Shown: positions 1-5,451 of the stretch, in pieces
Numbering within the stretch: the first letter of the stretch is position 1
Layout of the letters: each line of letters begins with the position of its first letter
From: Sphingomonadales bacterium
GTDB lineage: Bacteria; Pseudomonadota; Alphaproteobacteria; Sphingomonadales; Sphingomonadaceae
Assembly: GCA_018067055.1 (NCBI GenBank)
Contig: JAGPVK010000422.1
Location: forward strand, 1 to 7,016
DNA: 7,016 nt
Direction of reading: 5' to 3'
Position numbers and translations under genes: made by a program
The notes under the pieces: generated by a model
Told to the model about the DNA's origin: nothing
What the model saw: only the letters and a program-made list of their open reading frames with translations
Databases searched by the model: none

Positions 1-141
1 CGTACCGGGCTGACCTTCGATTACGCGGCGCGGGGCGGTGTCGATCACACCGAAATCCTCGCCCCGGATCATGCACCGGATTGGGGCCGCGACCGATCCG
101 AGTTGTGGAACCGCGTCGAGGAAGCCGAGACCCGGAAGAAC
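1..141. repeat. Terminal direct repeat, left copy (circular contig overlap)
   Basis: These 141 bases are identical to the last 141 bases of the window (6876-7016). Both copies read in the same frame of the relaxase gene, and merging them gives one intact reading frame. It is therefore an assembly overlap of a circular molecule, not a biological duplication. An overlap of 141 equals a k-mer size commonly used as the largest k in de Bruijn metagenome assembly, which would explain the exact length (inference). The unique sequence is 6875 bp. Confidence 0.95.
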
Positions 142-1131
142 AGCCAGGTCGCCCGCGAGGTGCGCGTGGCCCTGCCTGCCGAGCTGACCCATGCGCAGCG
201 TGTCGAGCTGGTCCGGGACTTCGCCCAGGAACAGTTCGTGGACCGTGGCATGATCGCGGATATCGCCCTGCACGCGCCAGGGCGCGATGGCGATGATCGC
301 AATCACCATGCCCACATTCTGCTGACCACCCGCGAGATTGGCCCCGAGGGCTTCACCACCAAAAACCGCGACTGGAACAAGGTCGAGGTTCTGGAAGGCT
401 GGCGCGAAGCCTGGGCGCGGGACAGCAACATCGCCCTTAAGCGCGCCGGCATCGAGGATCGCGTGGATCACCGGACCTTGGAGGCCCAGCGGGACGAGGC
501 GCTTGAGCTGGCATCGGCGGCGCGGGAGCGCGGCGACGAGGGCGCGGAGCTGGTGCAGACGGTGCGCGCTATTGAGCTGGACCGACCGCCGTTGCCCCAG
601 CTTTCCCCCGGCGCGTGGCAGATGAAAGAACGCGGCATCGAGGTCGGGCGGGTCGGGGCCTGGCACGAGGCCAAGGCCCGCGCGGCTGAGGTGATGGAGG
701 TCGCCCGCGAGCTGGCCGGTCATGTCCGCGACTGGCTCGACCGGGCGGCGGATCGCGTGTTGGACCGTCTCGGGCCGGAGCAATCCGAGCTGGCGCTTGC
801 CGGAGGGCGTGAGGGCCGGGAGCAGGAACCCGACCTTGCCACGCGGCTGCGCGAAGCGTGGGAAGGTCGGAAAGAGGGTCGGGAGCAGCATGAAGCCGAT
901 GCCTCAGAGCGGGAGGTTCCGGACGATCTGGCGGCGCGGTTGCGGGCCGCGGCAACCGGGATCGACCGGGAGGCGTTCGGAGATCGCGTTTCCGCGTTGC
1001 GCGAGGGCCGCGAGGCCGAGGAACAGCACACCGCGCAGGAGCAGGAGCGGCAGCGCACCAAGGAGCTGGAACAAGAGCAGGAGCGCGAAGTTCATGCCCG
1101 CCGCGACCGAGGGCATGATTACGGGTTGTAG
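1..1131 (+). CDS. mobA: MobA/MobL (MobQ) relaxase, residues 35-410; gene begins at 6774 across the circular junction
   Basis: This is the larger part of the relaxase that nicks oriT, stays covalently bound to the cut strand and pilots it into the recipient. The gene starts at ATG 6774, crosses the junction into base 1 in frame and stops at 1129-1131, giving 410 residues. Counted from that ATG, the metal-binding motif (motif III) is His125 followed by the His136-His137-x-His139 cluster, ahead of a conserved LLTTRE stretch. VDHRTLEAQ near residues 189-197 is the segment that RSF1010 MobA also carries. From about residue 210 the protein is highly charged and probably coiled, with two related segments, PDLATRLREA (about 311) and PDDLAARLRAA (about 341), and a Glu/Gln/Arg-rich tail. 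RSF1010 MobA is about 700 residues because it is fused to a primase. That domain is absent here, so this is a relaxase-only form. The large open frames antisense to it are shadows. Confidence 0.95.
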   Translation, partial: RTGLTFDYAARGGVDHTEILAPDHAPDWGRDRSELWNRVEEAETRKNSQVAREVRVALPAELTHAQRVELVRDFAQEQFVDRGMIADIALHAPGRDGDDRNHHAHILLTTREIGPEGFTTKNRDWNKVEVLEGWREAWARDSNIALKRAGIEDRVDHRTLEAQRDEALELASAARERGDEGAELVQTVRAIELDRPPLPQLSPGAWQMKERGIEVGRVGAWHEAKARAAEVMEVARELAGHVRDWLDRAADRVLDRLGPEQSELALAGGREGREQEPDLATRLREAWEGRKEGREQHEADASEREVPDDLAARLRAAATGIDREAFGDRVSALREGREAEEQHTAQEQERQRTKELEQEQEREVHARRDRGHDYGL

Positions 1132-1274
1132 ACCTTCGCTGCGCTGCTCGCGAACAACCGCTGTGCGGACGAAGCGCCAGTTCGCTGCGGTGGCTTCGAA
1201 TGACCGCTTCTGACTTTGTCTCGAAACCAAAGTTCCCTTTCTGGATGCAGCGCACAGGGTGAGCCGTTCTGATC

Positions 1275-1323
1275 CGGACCGCACTACGGGTACGGCAACA
1301 TCGCAAAGGCGGTCCGAGTTTTT
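1275..1323 (+). terminator. Candidate rho-independent terminator after mobA
   Basis: CGGACCGC (1275-1282) and GCGGTCCG (1309-1316) form a perfect 8-bp stem. Two bases later comes T5 (1319-1323), in the right orientation to end plus-strand transcription from mobA. The 26-base loop is longer than usual, so confidence is moderate. It lies between the convergent mobA and chrA genes, just past the chrA stop. The remaining bases from 1132 show no gene on either strand. I found no U-tract terminator for chrA on the minus strand, where the same stem would be followed by C/G-rich sequence. Confidence 0.45.
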
Positions 1324-1342
1324 CATGTTCTTCGGGTAGACT

Positions 1343-2635
1343 TCAGAGAAACAACCTCAAATTAGCTCCAAGAAGCGACGCAACGAACAGAATCCTAATA
1401 ATGCCCCAGTGCAACCGGAAGGCTAGGAAGGCACTGACGAGGAACAGGGCTACGGCGAGCCATTCGATGGTTGCAAGGTCAGGTCGCCAAAGCGTTATGG
1501 GTCCCAGCTTCTGCCGGTTCACGCCAGAGAACAGAACATGCAACGCAAACCAGATCGAAAGATTTAGGATGACGCCCACGACGGCGGCGGTGATTGCCTT
1601 GAGAGCGCCTCTCAGTCGTGGTTGGTTCGATATCCATTCGATGTAAGGTGCGCCAACGAATATCCAGAGAAAGCACGGAGCGAAGGTGACCCAAAGCGCC
1701 ACCAGGGCAGCACTCAGGCCAAGTAAAAGCCCACCGTCCTTAAAACCGGCGAGAAATCCGACGAATTGTGTGACCAGGATAAGCGGGCCAGGTGTCGTTT
1801 CCGCCAACCCAAGGGCGTCGACCATTTCGCCTGCGGTTAGCCAGCCGAACTGGACAACGACATCCTGTGCCATGTAGGCGAGAACAGCATAAGCACCGCC
1901 GAAGGTCACGACGGCAAGTGTGGAGAAGAACCTGCCGACCTCAACCAGGATGTCCGGCGCGCCCAACCATCCAAGGGCAAGCAGCGGCAGTAGCCAGATC
2001 GCCAGCCATGTTGCGATCGTAAGGCTCGTCTTACCCACCGACACGTGCGCCATGTCCACGGCCTTCCGATCCATGTCCACGGTTCCCATGAACCAGCCGA
2101 ACAGGCCCGCCATTAAGACGATTAACGGATAGGGGATCGACAAGAAGAATATCCCGATAAACGCCAATGCCGCGATCAGCCAATGCGCGCGCTGTGAAAG
2201 TGCTTTTTTCGCGACCCGCAACAAAGCCTCGACCACGATCACCAGAACGGCAGCCTTGATTCCGTAAAACAGCGCCTCCACCAGCGGTACATCGCCATAG
2301 ATGCTGTAGATCGTCGCCAGCAACATGATCACGGCGGCACCGGGCAAGACGAACAGCAGCCCGGCGATCAAGCCACCGAGCGTGCCATGCTGCCTCCACC
2401 CTGCATAGGTAGCCAACTGCATCGCCTCGGGGCCGGGCAAGAGCATGCAAAAGCTCAGCGCATTCAGGAACTGCTGCTCAGAGAGCCAGTTGCGGTCTTC
2501 GACGACCTCCTTGTGCATGAGCGCGATCTGGGCGGCGGGACCGCCAAACGATAGGATGCCGATCTTCCACCAAACCCGTGTCGCTTCCGCAAGCGTCGGG
2601 GTTTCGTCCACCAGGACGTCATTGGAGCCACTCAT
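1343..2635 (-). CDS. chrA: ChrA chromate transporter (CHR family)
   Basis: An inner-membrane chromate transporter of the CHR superfamily, which lowers cytoplasmic chromate and so gives resistance. At 430 residues it is the long, two-domain (LCHR) type. The two halves carry paired family motifs. The first has SFGGPAAQI (29-37), LLPGPEAMQLATYAGW (65-80) and GGLIAGLLFVLPG (87-99). The second has TFGGAYAVLAY (244-254) and TTPGPLILVTQFVGF (280-294). Hydrophobic segments run through nearly the whole length, with a charged hinge near 188-200. ATG 2635 lies three bases after the chrB stop, and an AAGGTG-like ribosome binding site sits inside the end of chrB, so the two genes are co-transcribed and probably translationally coupled. 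No key motif looks broken. Base composition is visibly less G+C-rich than mobA, which fits cargo of separate origin. Confidence 0.95.
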   Translation of the reverse strand: MSGSNDVLVDETPTLAEATRVWWKIGILSFGGPAAQIALMHKEVVEDRNWLSEQQFLNALSFCMLLPGPEAMQLATYAGWRQHGTLGGLIAGLLFVLPGAAVIMLLATIYSIYGDVPLVEALFYGIKAAVLVIVVEALLRVAKKALSQRAHWLIAALAFIGIFFLSIPYPLIVLMAGLFGWFMGTVDMDRKAVDMAHVSVGKTSLTIATWLAIWLLPLLALGWLGAPDILVEVGRFFSTLAVVTFGGAYAVLAYMAQDVVVQFGWLTAGEMVDALGLAETTPGPLILVTQFVGFLAGFKDGGLLLGLSAALVALWVTFAPCFLWIFVGAPYIEWISNQPRLRGALKAITAAVVGVILNLSIWFALHVLFSGVNRQKLGPITLWRPDLATIEWLAVALFLVSAFLAFRLHWGIIRILFVASLLGANLRLFL

Positions 2636-2638
2636 AAC

Positions 2639-3457
2639 CTACACCTTCGTCAACGCGGCGGGCCAGTCATGCCCTTCATCCGTGGCATCGCGCGCCCACC
2701 GATAGAATGCGTCGTAAAGCATCATGCCAGCTTCGAGCTGTTCCAGATCGTCACGATACATTCGAGACAGGCCCAGTGACGCGGCAAGAAGGCCGGCCGC
2801 TTCGGGTGCCAGATCATGCCTGTTGGTGTCGGCACCACGCACGATCACGGCCAATCTCTCAAGCGCATCATGACTGATGCCGAACTCTTCAATCCTCGTA
2901 TCAAACGTGCATTTTTCGTCGCGATGGCTCCAGAATACGTCCTCAACGTCAAAGGGCGTCGCATTGAAACGTTCTGCGACATTGGTGACCTGTGATGCGG
3001 CGACAAACAGTATTTGGGCATACGGGTCGACAAACCGGCGAATAAGCCAGGGACATGCAATCCTGTCGATCTTTGGCCTGTGACGTGTAACCCAGACTGT
3101 GCGACCGCTGGCATCTAGTGGCGGCAGCTTTTCCGCAAGGACCATCGGAAGCCCGGCATCTCTCCAGGCGAATTGCCCACCTTCGAGGACTTCCGCCTTC
3201 GCACCGGCTGATCGCAACAACGCGGCGGCACCCTGGCTGATCTTCAGGCCCTTCTGGCAGTAGACAACGACCGGTCGGCCCACGAGATCGTCGGCAAGTT
3301 CAATCACGTCGAGAAATGGTTGACGCATCGCGCTAGGGATCAGGTGCGGATCCGCATCGAAGTCTTCATCAATGCGCACATCAAGCAGTACGGGACAATC
3401 AGGTGTGCCCACCAAGCGGGCCAATGTCGATACGGGGATTTCATTGTATGACGCCAT
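2639..3457 (-). CDS. chrB: ChrB-family chromate resistance protein with N-terminal rhodanese domain
   Basis: A 272-residue cytosolic protein with two parts. Residues about 8-110 are a rhodanese-like domain: LLDVR at 24-28, and Cys67 in VYCQKGLKIS at the position of the sulfurtransferase active-site loop. Residues about 118-270 are the ChrB C-terminal domain, with its signature around WVTRHRPKIDRIACPWLIRR (122-141) and later DTNRHDL. ChrB proteins accompany ChrA and in some bacteria act as chromate-responsive regulators. Whether this fusion senses chromate, moves sulfur or both cannot be told from sequence. I chose ATG 3457 because AAGGAGG ends seven bases upstream. The frame stays open for 18 more codons upstream to 3511, but without a comparable ribosome binding site. 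It is first in the chrB-chrA operon and has a structured leader. Confidence 0.9.
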   Translation of the reverse strand: MASYNEIPVSTLARLVGTPDCPVLLDVRIDEDFDADPHLIPSAMRQPFLDVIELADDLVGRPVVVYCQKGLKISQGAAALLRSAGAKAEVLEGGQFAWRDAGLPMVLAEKLPPLDASGRTVWVTRHRPKIDRIACPWLIRRFVDPYAQILFVAASQVTNVAERFNATPFDVEDVFWSHRDEKCTFDTRIEEFGISHDALERLAVIVRGADTNRHDLAPEAAGLLAASLGLSRMYRDDLEQLEAGMMLYDAFYRWARDATDEGHDWPAALTKV

Positions 3458-3460
3458 AAA

Positions 3461-3490
3461 GCATCCTCCTTGAACAGGTTGGAAGGATGC
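3461..3490 (-). promoter_or_regulatory. Hairpin sequestering the chrB ribosome binding site
   Basis: On the minus-strand RNA, GCAUCCUUC (3490-3482) pairs with GGAGGAUGC (3469-3461): nine pairs including one U-G, closing a 12-base loop. The 3' arm contains the whole GGAGG Shine-Dalgarno of chrB and ends three bases before the AUG. When folded, the site would be closed to ribosomes, so this looks like a translational control element. The pairing is seen directly. Its regulatory use is inferred. Confidence 0.55.
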
Positions 3491-3511
3491 AAGATTGGGC
3501 TGGCGCCTCAC

Positions 3512-3535
3512 GGGGTTCTTGCGGTCCCCTGAACC
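3512..3535 (-). promoter_or_regulatory. Alternative upstream hairpins in the chrB leader
   Basis: The leader between the predicted promoter and the Shine-Dalgarno hairpin can form GGUUC (3535-3531) with GAACC (3518-3514), or GGGG (3529-3526) with CCCC (3515-3512). The two pairings share bases and so exclude each other. GGCGCC follows. Such exchangeable stems suit a regulatory leader. From memory, chrB-associated RNA motifs have been proposed by comparative genomics. I cannot say whether this leader belongs to them. Confidence 0.3.
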
Positions 3536-3538
3536 TCT

Positions 3539-3567
3539 TGTCTAAACTCGGGTTTGACAACCGTCAA
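3539..3567 (-). promoter_or_regulatory. Predicted chrB promoter with overlapping dyad operator
   Basis: On the minus strand, TTGACG (3567-3562) is 17 bases from TAGACA (3544-3539), a good -35 and a modest -10. Transcription would start near 3532, giving a leader of about 75 bases. The -35 lies in the perfect dyad TTGAC-N4-GTCAA (3554-3567), a natural place for a repressor such as ChrB to bind. The operator role is inference. Confidence 0.45.
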
Positions 3568-3667
3568 GCTCCAGAACAGACCTTTGCTGCATCGCAGAAC
3601 AAACGGAAAAATGGGCTCAGAGTCAGATTTCGCCGCGCTCTGCATGAACGGCTGCTTTACTGAACCC

Positions 3668-3720
3668 GCAAGGGCATCGAGCGTTCCGATATTTGAGGTC
3701 TTCACGCTCGATGCCCTTGC
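3668..3720. repeat. 17-bp perfect inverted repeat at the cargo edge
   Basis: GCAAGGGCATCGAGCGT (3668-3684) and its exact reverse complement (3704-3720) flank a 19-base spacer. Neither strand has a T-run after it, so it is not a standard terminator. It lies between the chrB promoter and the terminator of the toxin operon, where cargo meets backbone. The spacer contains CCGATATTTGA, also found in the rep promoter region (5375-5365, minus strand). Candidate roles are a recombination or cassette boundary site, a protein-binding dyad, or a remnant of an inserted element. The surrounding 3568-3779 holds no gene I can support. Confidence 0.7.
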
Positions 3721-3779
3721 TATCGGCGCACCTAGTTGCTGACGGAACTCACACGGTAGATATTTCATGAAGAAGGTCT

Positions 3780-3812
3780 AAAAAACGAAAGGGGCGGACT
3801 AGCCACCCCTTC
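3780..3812 (-). terminator. Rho-independent terminator of the rep-HTH-toxin operon
   Basis: On the minus strand, AAGGGGUGG (3811-3803) pairs with CCGCCCCUU (3797-3789): nine pairs with one U-G and a five-base loop. It is followed by UUCG and a run of six U (3785-3780). The G+C-rich stem with U6 is a textbook intrinsic terminator. It also keeps operon transcripts out of the chr promoter region. Confidence 0.8.
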
Positions 3813-3825
3813 GCATCTATTTCCC

Positions 3826-3893
3826 ACCTAAGGGAAGCGGTCACGGTTGCCCGCGCCGTATCTGGCTCCTTAGGTAGCATCCTGTGGCCACAG
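3826..3893. repeat. Nested dyads between the toxin stop and its terminator
   Basis: ACCTAAGG (3826-3833) and CCTTAGGT (3868-3875) are perfect inverted arms around a 34-base insert that contains a smaller CGGT/ACCG-type pairing. Next to them CTGTGGCCACAG (3882-3893) is a perfect 12-bp palindrome. With the terminator below, the 3' end of the operon transcript would be highly structured. No protein is encoded. They could protect the mRNA 3' end, be part of a small RNA, or be protein-binding sites. Confidence 0.5.
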
Positions 3894-3904
3894 AGTCAAG
3901 ATTT

Positions 3905-4288
3905 TCAGTATGGGAGATTCTTGAGCGCGCGCTCTTTAATGTGCTCGAAATCGGCTTCGGAAATGCGCGGGATCACTCGCCCAGGTGGACTTAGGCGGCT
4001 TACGGCCACCGTCATCAGGTGGTCACAGATCACCCACGCTTGTTTCGCCTGTAGCGGGGACTGCATAGGGTAAGCATGTGGGTTGTCAGGCTGCGACTTG
4101 GTAGAGAAAGGCAGCACTGTGACTTTGCCGTGAAGGGTCGTTTTCAGCGACATGATGAGCACGGGCCGTGTTTTCCAGAACTCGGGCAACTGGGCGTCGT
4201 CGGGTAGCTTGCACCAATACACCTGACGGATGCGCGGAGCACTCTTGACGGTTGGCGCAACGCGCGGCGGTGGGGTTTCTTCTGCCAT
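3905..4288 (-). CDS. mazF: PemK/MazF-family toxin (probable mRNA endoribonuclease)
   Basis: A 127-residue cytosolic protein of the PemK/MazF fold, whose members cleave mRNA at short sites when not held by an antitoxin. Visible family features are the first strand RQVYW (21-25), the KTRPVLIMS segment (39-47) with the conserved Arg-Pro, VTVLPFSTKS (56-65) with the Ser/Thr of the active site, and DHLMTVAVSRL (89-99) in the C-terminal strand. An extension of about 19 residues, rich in Pro, precedes the core, so it is slightly longer than typical MazF. ATG 4288 follows the stop of the HTH gene by nine bases, with AGGTGA as ribosome binding site overlapping that stop. No canonical MazE-like antitoxin is next to it; the upstream HTH/coiled-coil gene is the only candidate partner. 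It is last in the rep operon. The symbol reflects family, not proven orthology. Confidence 0.85.
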   Translation of the reverse strand: MAEETPPPRVAPTVKSAPRIRQVYWCKLPDDAQLPEFWKTRPVLIMSLKTTLHGKVTVLPFSTKSQPDNPHAYPMQSPLQAKQAWVICDHLMTVAVSRLSPPGRVIPRISEADFEHIKERALKNLPY

Positions 4289-4297
4289 TCTGTTCCG

Positions 4298-4693
4298 TCA
4301 CCTTTTCCACGGCCAGCGCCAGCCGGGGCGTTGTGCCTCTTGCGGGGCAGGCAGCATCCGGCGCAAGTCCTCGATGTGCTTCCCCCTCTCTTCCGCCAGT
4401 GCCTCGGCCACGGCGGCGCGTTGTTCGGCCTCTGCCAACTGTGCTTTCAGCGTATTAACTTCACCGGGCAAGTGGGTGTTCTTGTTGGTAAAGTTATCTG
4501 GTTCATCTTGTCCACCTGTTTTCGCGCTTTCCGTCCGTGGCTGGTAAACTCTGGCAAGTTCTGCAGGATCAATTTGCCACTGGCCTTTCCCATCCTGAAC
4601 ACCAGAAACTTTGCCGGTTTTCAGTGCTTTTGTGAGTGTTGGGCGGGATACTTGGTAAATCTTTACCGCCTCACGGATGGAAACATTAGCCAC
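4298..4693 (-). CDS. Small HTH and coiled-coil DNA-binding protein (candidate antitoxin or Rep accessory)
   Basis: A 131-residue protein in three parts. Residues 4-45 form a MerR/excisionase-like helix-turn-helix (VSIREAVKIYQVSRPTLTKA, then a GxWxID beta turn and LARVY). Residues about 50-77 are a polar linker. Residues about 78-114 are a heptad-rich coiled coil (LKAQLAEAEQRAAVAEALAEE). The tail GWRWPWKR is basic and Trp-rich. Similar small proteins occur beside rep genes on many small plasmids, sometimes annotated as replication DNA-binding proteins, without clear function. It starts at GTG 4693, 11 bases after rep, with AGGGG upstream, and is followed nine bases later by the toxin. Position and DNA binding suit an antitoxin or operon repressor, but copy control or segregation is equally possible. 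Confidence 0.8.
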   Translation of the reverse strand: MANVSIREAVKIYQVSRPTLTKALKTGKVSGVQDGKGQWQIDPAELARVYQPRTESAKTGGQDEPDNFTNKNTHLPGEVNTLKAQLAEAEQRAAVAEALAEERGKHIEDLRRMLPAPQEAQRPGWRWPWKR

Positions 4694-4704
4694 GGTGAAT
4701 ACCC

Positions 4705-5274
4705 CTATTCGCTATCTTCAGTAGGATGGCCAAAGGCGGGCAAGCTTGGTTCTAGACCGGGAAAGGATGGCTGAGAAACGGGTGGTAAACCTTGACCGGC
4801 TGGAAGCTGAAGCTCACCGACACGGGGCAGGCGGTGCAACTCTTCCTTGGCCGCATCGAGAGCACCAGCGGGTTGTTCATCCTCGCTGACCAGAACCTCG
4901 GCTTGCAGGCGCGAATACCGGAGCTTGTCACGGCCTTCTGTCCACGCCACGCGGCTATTCAGAACATAGGCGTTTACCGTGCCACTTGCGCCAATCTGGA
5001 CAACTTCGACCCAGTTCCCGGATTCCAGTATCTTGATGGCGCGCTTCACTGTTGCAGGCGAGGAACCCATGAGTTTTGCGAGCACTTTGTGCGAGGCGAC
5101 GATAGCGTTCTGTTCCCCGACATTCGCCACCAGGACATGCAGCAACGCCCCGGCAGCGGGCGACTTAACTGCCAGCCGACCCCACGCTTCATGCGCTGCG
5201 CGGTCGGTTTGGACGAAGTGTCCCCGCTGCTTCTTTGCCGGAAGCATTGCCCGTTCTCCCCCTAGCTCATCCAT
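4705..5274 (-). CDS. rep: pBBR1/RepL-type plasmid replication initiator
   Basis: This protein begins plasmid replication by binding the origin repeats upstream of its own gene. It resembles pBBR1 Rep, as I remember it, along most of its length: RGHFVQTDRAAHEAW (17-31), GEQNAIVASHKVLAKLMG (53-70), GTVNAYVLNSRVAW (98-111), RDKL, and a proline-rich end with QLPAGQG and PSFPGLEPSLPA. Residues about 57-105 form a winged helix-turn-helix (VLAKLMGSSPATVKRAIKIL). At 189 residues it is shorter than the roughly 220 of pBBR1 Rep, missing the extreme C-terminus. The start is uncertain. ATG 5274 gives 189 residues; ATG 5247 gives 180 (MLPAKK) with a better ribosome binding site, GGGGGAG eight bases upstream. 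It is first in the rep-HTH-toxin operon. Its promoter lies between long inverted repeats, which suggests autoregulation. Confidence 0.9.
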   Translation of the reverse strand: MDELGGERAMLPAKKQRGHFVQTDRAAHEAWGRLAVKSPAAGALLHVLVANVGEQNAIVASHKVLAKLMGSSPATVKRAIKILESGNWVEVVQIGASGTVNAYVLNSRVAWTEGRDKLRYSRLQAEVLVSEDEQPAGALDAAKEELHRLPRVGELQLPAGQGLPPVSQPSFPGLEPSLPAFGHPTEDSE

Positions 5275-5297
5275 GACCTACCCCTAGCTCATCCATG
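5259..5297. repeat. Tandem 17-bp direct repeat over the rep start
   Basis: CCCCTAGCTCATCCATG occurs at 5259-5275 and again at 5281-5297, a 22-base period. On the minus strand each copy reads CATGGATGAGCTAGGGG, so the ATG, the next four codons and an AGGGG ribosome-binding-like stretch are all duplicated. The copy at 5281-5297 supplies the ribosome binding region for ATG 5274, and the copy at 5259-5275 does so for ATG 5247. It may be both an iteron pair and a translational control region. Confidence 0.85.
5267..5296 (-). other. Possible 9-codon leader ORF overlapping the rep start
   Basis: From ATG 5296 the minus strand reads M-D-E-L-G-V-G-H-G and stops at 5269-5267, overlapping rep ATG 5274 in another frame. 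It arises from the duplicated start region. Ribosomes ending there would be placed on the rep start, allowing coupling or attenuation. There is no strong ribosome binding site before ATG 5296, so translation is speculative. Confidence 0.2.
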
Positions 5298-5434
5298 TTC
5301 AAATATCAGTTAAATCTGCAGCATATCTTTATCTGGCTGCTCTAATTTCGACCATACTGACCCGTCAAATATCGGTCAAGCTTGTTCAAATTTCGAGCAG
5401 ACCTAGGTCACAGCTATGAGCTAGGGGTAGGTCA
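5274..5434. repeat. 19-bp perfect inverted repeats flanking the rep promoter
   Basis: TGACCTACCCCTAGCTCAT (5274-5292) is repeated as its exact reverse complement at 5416-5434. The arms are 123 bases apart and enclose the A+T-rich segment and the predicted rep promoter; the left arm abuts rep ATG 5274. This is a likely pair of Rep-binding sites able to loop out or repress the promoter. The repeat is seen directly, the protein is inferred. Confidence 0.85.
5351..5379 (-). promoter_or_regulatory. Predicted rep operon promoter
   Basis: On the minus strand, TTGACC (5379-5374) is separated by 17 bases from TATGGT (5356-5351), close to the sigma-70 consensus. The start would be near 5344, giving a leader of about 70 bases before ATG 5274. 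The -35 and spacer cover one CCGATATTTGA motif, so a protein binding there would block transcription. No other promoter for the operon is evident. Confidence 0.5.
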
Positions 5435-5451
5435 CAGCTGTGACCTACCCC
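5404..5451. repeat. 28-bp perfect palindrome plus 12-bp direct repeats
   Basis: GGGGTAGGTCACAG (5424-5437) is followed immediately by its exact reverse complement (5438-5451), a 28-bp palindrome with no spacer. TAGGTCACAGCT occurs at 5404-5415 and 5428-5439, 24 bases apart, and its core is part of the 19-bp inverted repeat. A run of ten C (5448-5457) begins inside the right end. Shared half-sites in several orientations suggest a dimeric protein, probably Rep, binding cooperatively. Confidence 0.85.

Noticed and set aside
569..1306. Open frame of 245 codons antisense to mobA, Arg/Pro-rich
   Set aside because: It is the G+C-rich shadow of mobA, has no recognisable domain and would cover the end of a well-supported relaxase.
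904..1326. Minus-strand frame of 140 codons crossing the mobA end into the junction
   Set aside because: Half of it is antisense to mobA; there is no domain and no ribosome binding site. It could at most be a remnant in 1132-1326.
3508..3768. Minus-strand frame of 86 codons upstream of chrB
   Set aside because: No ribosome binding site before ATG 3768, no domain, and it overlaps the 17-bp inverted repeat and the chrB promoter.
1132..3779. chrBA as a transposon
   Set aside because: I looked for terminal inverted repeats, target duplications and a transposase around the cargo and saw none that match.
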